Positions 58,924 through 64,000 of a stretch of DNA of 64,000 bases are shown here, one piece after another. The stretch is from the NCBI RefSeq assembly GCF_033568475.1, contig NW_027331831.1:3162001-3226000 (forward strand), written 5' to 3'. The translations under genes were made by a program, and so were the position numbers. The DNA is from Henckelia pumila. Lineage: Eukaryota; Streptophyta; Magnoliopsida; Lamiales; Gesneriaceae. Within the stretch, counting starts at the first letter, position 1; each line of letters opens with the position of its first letter. The notes below the pieces were generated by a model. It was not told the origin of the DNA. It ran no database searches and worked only from the letters and a program-made list of their open reading frames with translations.

Positions 58924-61900
58924 ATGACTTCTCGCAATCCACTGTTTTCAATTCTCGAACAAAACAAATTGACTAGCGCAAACTATATGGAATGGTTCCG
59001 TAAGTTGAAAATTATTCTTACTTCGGAAAAAGCTTTCTACGTGTTAGAGAAGCCGCCTTCGAAGGAAGCCCCGACTAATACAAGTCCAGAAGAGTTGGCC
59101 AAACTTGATTTATGGTGGGACCATGATATCAAGGCCAAATGCTACATGCAGGCTTCGATGTCTGATGAGCTTCAAAGGAGATTCGAGGATACCGTGAATG
59201 CTGCTGACATTCACAAGAACCTCAAGGAACTCTTTGGAGCTCAGTCAAGATCGAAGAGGTATGCCACCGTCAAAGAGCTCATGACGAGCCGCATGCGAGA
59301 TGGAACTTCGGTCCGTGAGCATGGGGTGCGCATGATTGGGCTCATTGAAAAGTTGGTAACACTCGACTTGACTTTGGAGCATGAACTTAGCGCGGACTTG
59401 TTGCTTCTATCACTTCCTTCATCATTTGACGGTTTTATGATGAACTTCAATATGAACAAGATAGAGGTCACCCTTGAAGAGATGGTCAATATGCTTGTCA
59501 TATATGAAGCCACACTAAAGAAGGATAAATCGGTACTCTTGGTTGGCTCCTCTTCTAACTCTAAGAAAGGACCAAGTGGAAAGGATAAGAAACGTTCTGC
59601 CCCGCCCAAGAAGATTGTACCAAATAAGAAGGGAAAGGCCAAGGCTTCAATTGGGTTAAAAGATGAAAACGTTTGTCATTACTGCAAAAAACCCGGTCAT
59701 TGGAAACGTAACTGCAAGGAATACCTCGAACAGTTGCGAACTGCAAAGGGTATGTTTTAAATTGAAATAAATGTTTCGCTTAATACTTCTTCTTGGATAT
59801 TGGATACCGGATGTGGATCTCACATCTGCAATGATTTGCAGGTGATGACAAGAAGTCGTAAGCTAAGGATGGGTGAGACCCAGCTAAGGCTCGGGAATGG
59901 TTCTAGAGTCGAATCCAAAGCTATAGGAGACATTTATTTAGTTTTGCAGAACAATTTTAAGTTATTTTTGAGAGATGTTTTATATGTTCCGGATTTGGTC
60001 AAAAACATTATATCTATTTCTATGCTTGATAGAGATGGTTTTTCTTGCAATTTTGTGAATGGAATTTGCAATATTTAAAAGAATGAATGTTTGATTGGAA
60101 ATGGACAACTTGAAAATGATCTATATAGCTTAAAATTAAAAGACGTTCCAATTAATTATGTTGATAAACCGGTAACAACAATTAAAAAAAAGGACGATAG
60201 TCAAAACCCGGCAAACCTTTGGCATGCTAGGCTAGGTCATATTTCCTCAAGGAGGATGAACAAGCTAGTGGGAGAGGGCATGTTTGATATGTCTGATATT
60301 AACTCTCTACCTACTTGTGAGTCCTGCCTAAAGGGAAAAATGACTAAATCTCCTTTCAAAGGGAAACCTGAGCGTAGTCAAAATCTGTTGGATTTGATCC
60401 ATACAGATGTTTGCGGTCCATTTAGGATTGGTACTAAATGTGGCAACACCTACTTCATTACCTTTACTGATGATCATTCTAGGTATGGGTATTTATATTT
60501 AATGAAATATAAGTCTGAAGCATTTGAAAAGTTCAAAGAATTCAAGGCTGAAGTAGAAAACAAACCAGGTAAAAGTATTAAGGCACTTCGATCGGATCGA
60601 GGTGGAGAATACTTAAGTACCGAGTTTTTGGACTATCTAAAAGAGAATGAGATTCTCTCTCAGTGAACTCCTCCTATGACACCTCAGCTTAATGGTGTTT
60701 CGGAGCGTCGCAATCGAACTTTGTTGGACATGGTTCGATCCATGATGAGCTTCACTGAGCTCCCACCTTCGTTTTGGGGCTACGCGCTTGAAATGGCGGT
60801 ATTGTTGTTAAACAACGTCCACACTAAAGCAGTAAATAAAACACCATACGAGTTATGGAATGGCAAAGCTCCTAAGTATTCGTACTTGAGGATTTGGGGA
60901 TGTCCTGCTTACGTGAAGCAGACAGTGGGAGATAAGTTGGATATTCGATCCACTTTATGTTATTTTGTAGGGTATCCGAAGAATTCAATCGGATATTATT
61001 TCTATCATCCTGCTGAAACAAAAGTGTTTGTTTCAAGGAATGCCACCTTTTTGGAGAAGGAGTTCTTATTGGATAAGAAAGGTAAGATGATGGAACTCGA
61101 AGAAATTCGAGAAGAACCCGAGATACAAAATAGTGATCCTACACCTCAAGAATCATCACAAGACACGCCTATTACTAGGATATCCGAGAGGACTTCTAGG
61201 CCTCCTATTAGATATGGTCTTCTTCTTGAAGGGGATCAAAGTGAACCCGACATTGGATGTGATCCAAGAAACTTCAAGGAAGCAATTTTTGATGCGGATT
61301 CGAATTTATGGCTTGAAGCTATGCAATCGGAAATAGACTCGATGCATTCTAACCAAGTTTGGTCTTTAGTAGATCCTCCCAATGGAATTGTTCCAATTGG
61401 GTGCAAATGGATCTACAAGAAAAAGCTTGGGCTTGATGGAAAGGTATTGACCTACAAGGCACGATTGGTGGCAAAAGGTTATACTCAAATACAAGGAGTT
61501 GACTATGATGAAACTTTTTCACCAGTCGCAATGTTCAAGTCCATAAGAATCCTTATTGCCATAGCAGCATGGTATGACTATGAGATATGGAAAATGGATG
61601 TAAAGACTGCATTTCTTAATTGGAACATTAAGAAAGAGATCTATATGATGCAGCCTGAGGGATACACATCCATGGGAAGCGAGCATAAGGTATGCAAGCT
61701 TCAGAGATCAATCTATGGTCTCAAACAAGCATCAAGAAGTTGGAACCAGAAATTTGATGAAACGATAAGGATTTTGGTTTTATCAAGAACTCGGAGGAAC
61801 CATGCGTGTACAATAAAGTAGTTAAGAATGCGGTAACATTCTTAGTACTTTATGTTGATGACATCCTACTCATGGGGAATGATGTAGGGATGTTGCAGTC

Positions 61901-62816
61901 AACAAAGATATGGTTATCAGGTAGATTCTCGATGAAGGATTTAGGTGAGGCATCCTATATTCTAGGAATTCAGATCTATAGAGATAGATCTAAAAGAATG
62001 ATAGGACTCACTCAATCAACCTACATCGACACCATATTGAAAAGGTTTTCTATGGATGAGTCCAAGAGAGGACATCTACCTATGTGTCATGGAGTTTCTC
62101 TATCCAAGTCTATGTGTCCCAAGACTGGCGAAGAGATAGAGAAGATGACACACGTGCCATATGCGTCAGCCATAGGTAGTATCATGTATGGGATGATATC
62201 TACCAGACCGGATGTGGCCTATGCTCTGAGCGTCACGAGCAGATACCAAGCCAATCCCGATCAAATGCATTGGAAAGCCGTGAAGGATATTCTTAAGTAC
62301 TTGCGAAGGACTAAGAATTTGTTCATGGTTTATGGAGGGAGAGAATTGAAGTTGGAAGGCTATACCGACTCTAGCTTCCAATGTGACGTGGATGACTCGA
62401 AATCAACCTCTAGATTTGTATTCGTGCTCAATGGCGATGTTGTCTCTTGGAAGAGTTCCAAGCAGGACACCACAGCGGATTCCACCACTGAGGCATAATA
62501 CATTGCAGCATCAGATGCTGCTAAAGAGGCGGTTTGGATAAGGAAATTCATCCAAGAGTTGGGTGTAATTCCTGAAACTGTTGGTCCAGTCCCGGTGTAC
62601 TGTGACAACACGGGTGCCATTGCTCAGGCAAAGAAACCAAGGTCTCATCAGAAGTACCACATCATCCGGGAGATCGTGGAAAGAGGAGACATCAGTGTCG
62701 AGAGAGTGGTCTCTACAGACAATATCACTGATCTGCTTACTAAGCCCTTGCCAGGACCATTGTTTGACAAACATCACGAAGCAATGAGATTACGTAGTAT
62801 GACTAGTTGGCTTTAG
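58924..62816 (+). pseudogene. copia gag-pol region (fossil)
   Basis: Begins with a Gag (MTSRNPLFSILEQNKL) and its CCHC zinc knuckle (CHYCKKPGHWKRNC, about 59674-59715). Next come an aspartic protease motif (DTGCGSH, about 59801), a pre-integrase zinc region and integrase core (LWHARLGH near 60220; DDE domain to about 60850), reverse transcriptase (KMDVKTAFLN near 61600; YVDDILLMG near 61850) and RNase H with the final YCDNTGAI and HIIRE blocks near 62600-62670. The region is broken at a few places and not a working gene. Its annotated relatives are the TNT1-94-like Pol proteins of asterids. Confidence 0.9.
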
Positions 62817-62830
62817 GGCAAGTGGGAGAT

Positions 62831-64000
62831 TGAAAGAGTGGGTGCCCGGTTAGCCAACTTGTGGCTAAGGGCTTTTATGACTCTATGTAAAACAATCTTT
62901 TATTTAATATAATTTACACTTTTATAATGGCATTGACTTTATCTTTCTTCATATTGTTATATTATGATATACTATTGTTGTTTTGATAAAGACCTTGAAT
63001 ATACTATAGTGTATGTAAGATGTGGTAGCACATGGGGATGGCTATCATGAAACATATCTTATAGTCACTGTATATTCTAAACTGTTCCTAGTCAATTGAG
63101 CCGTCCGCAAATAAGGATAAGGATCGCTCGAGATTGAGACTAGCATTTGTGATGCCGAGTATCACGTTTCATTGGTATGGAACATATAGATGTTCAAAGC
63201 ATGCAAATGGATATTCATATGATGAATGATCGAACTACCCTATTCGGACTTTCCAAGTGGTTATCACTTATCGAGTGGATAAAGTCCGCGATTTTGGTTG
63301 TACACCATTAGTCCTTATTACTTGAAACATCATTGAGACTCTATATGCTAGTAATGTACTTTGACTCGTTTACCGACTCTATTGGGGTCATCAGGTGTCG
63401 GGATTGGGTACAGTTACGACACATATAGGAGTCGATGCTTTGTTGTCAAGGATTCATCACATACTTGCGAGTGTGGATATCCTATGCAATCTGAGGAGAT
63501 ATTAGTGTGACGAATCTCTAGCCAGAGTACATGATGTGTTTTAGGTTAATGGGTTTTCCTAGTAACACATGCGATGTCACTAATAGATCTCCAAGATGTT
63601 ATGCATAGTTATCGAATCTCGAACAACTCTCGATATACCAATGGTTGTTGATTCGATCGGGATATATGGATGAAGGGACCGTACTGTACGCTAACCAAAA
63701 TCTACTGGTTCTTGCAGGCACTATCAGTAATACCTAGGGAATCATGGAGCGATGTTGCTAGGCGCTCTAACCATGATTCGATGGGTAAGTCGGAAATTAT
63801 TGTTCCGAGTCACAAGGAGTTGTGAGCCCACGGCTAGCTTTATTTCTGAACCATTGAGGATTACAGAAGTAATGGATTACTAAAACCCCGTAGAGATAGT
63901 TAAATTTAAAGAGTTAAATTTAATGAAAGAGAAGTTGGACTTCTTAAGTAAAGGGAGTGAGATTTCCTAAAATGACATAGGGATGGGCATTTTTGGAAAT
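62831..64000 (+). repeat. 3' LTR of copia element (cut by window end)
   Basis: Starts TGAAAGAGTGGGTGCCCGG right after the purine tract and matches 50236-51407. By comparison with the 5' LTR, about 0.7 kb should continue beyond the window, followed by the rest of the pararetrovirus fossil. Confidence 0.9.

Larger units (their letters stand above)
50236..64000 (+). mobile_element. Ty1/copia LTR retrotransposon fossil, 3' end outside window
   Basis: Order: 5' LTR 50236-about 52104, primer site 52109-52120 (TGGTATCAGAGC, initiator tRNA-Met type), a long untranslated leader with a later LTR element inserted (53547-58712), gag-pol region 58924-62816, a polypurine tract (about 62815-62830, GGGCAAGTGGGAGAT) and a 3' LTR from 62831 that runs off the window. 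The order protease-integrase-RT-RNase H identifies Ty1/copia. The element is broken at a few places. The two LTRs differ, by eye, at about 30 sites over the 1.17 kb that can be compared (2-3 percent), suggesting an age on the order of one to two million years under common plant rates (estimate). It sits inside the pararetrovirus fossil. Confidence 0.93.

Overview
This is a eudicot nuclear genome window. It has AT-rich intergenic DNA, short GT-AG introns, plant-only gene families (GRF, IQD, plant U-box/ARM, P-type PPR) and a dense population of MITEs and LTR elements. Asterid or Lamiales affinity is only an impression from element style. No prokaryotic or organellar features were seen.

Layout. 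1-3.4 kb is AT-rich intergenic DNA. 3.5-6.3 kb (+) is a seven-exon WD40-repeat protein gene. 7-14 kb holds no gene but is a MITE and solo-LTR graveyard, including a 774-bp Mutator-like foldback element with a 10-bp target duplication. 14.5-16.15 kb (+) is a growth-regulating factor (GRF) gene with its miR396 site. Convergent to it, 16.6-18.5 kb (-) is an IQ67-domain (IQD) calmodulin-binding protein. 20-24.3 kb (+) is a two-RRM SR splicing factor of the SF2/ASF type. 25.3-26.05 kb (+) is 60S acidic ribosomal protein P1 with a MITE in its second intron. 28.8-29.06 kb (+) is a small intronless gene for an 80-aa plant protein of unknown function. 30.6-32.1 kb (-) is a P-type PPR protein. 32.9-36.3 kb (-) is a 1008-aa U-box/ARM E3 ligase. 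37-41 kb is mostly empty apart from MITEs. 41.1-45.8 kb (-) is a ten-exon TMEM120-like membrane protein gene.

46.2-64 kb is a three-layer nest of fossils. The base layer is a broken endogenous pararetrovirus (Caulimoviridae, minus strand, with a 35S-like promoter region). It is split by a Ty1/copia element with unusually long LTRs (about 1.9 kb) whose 3' LTR runs off the window. The untranslated leader of the copia element is in turn interrupted by a short, gag-only LTR element of Ty3/gypsy style (53547-58712), flanked by a perfect 5-bp target duplication (TTGGC).

The host genes are unrelated housekeeping or regulatory genes rather than a pathway. All eight multi-exon or long gene models were assembled by hand from frame, splice-site phase and family resemblance, and each gives an uninterrupted product. 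I found no convincing novel multi-gene system. The most notable items are the nested pararetrovirus/copia/gypsy stack, a likely GC-AG intron and a pure hexamer-coded RS tail in the SR gene, a two-codon uORF before the WD40 start, and the structured hairpin cluster in the copia leader.
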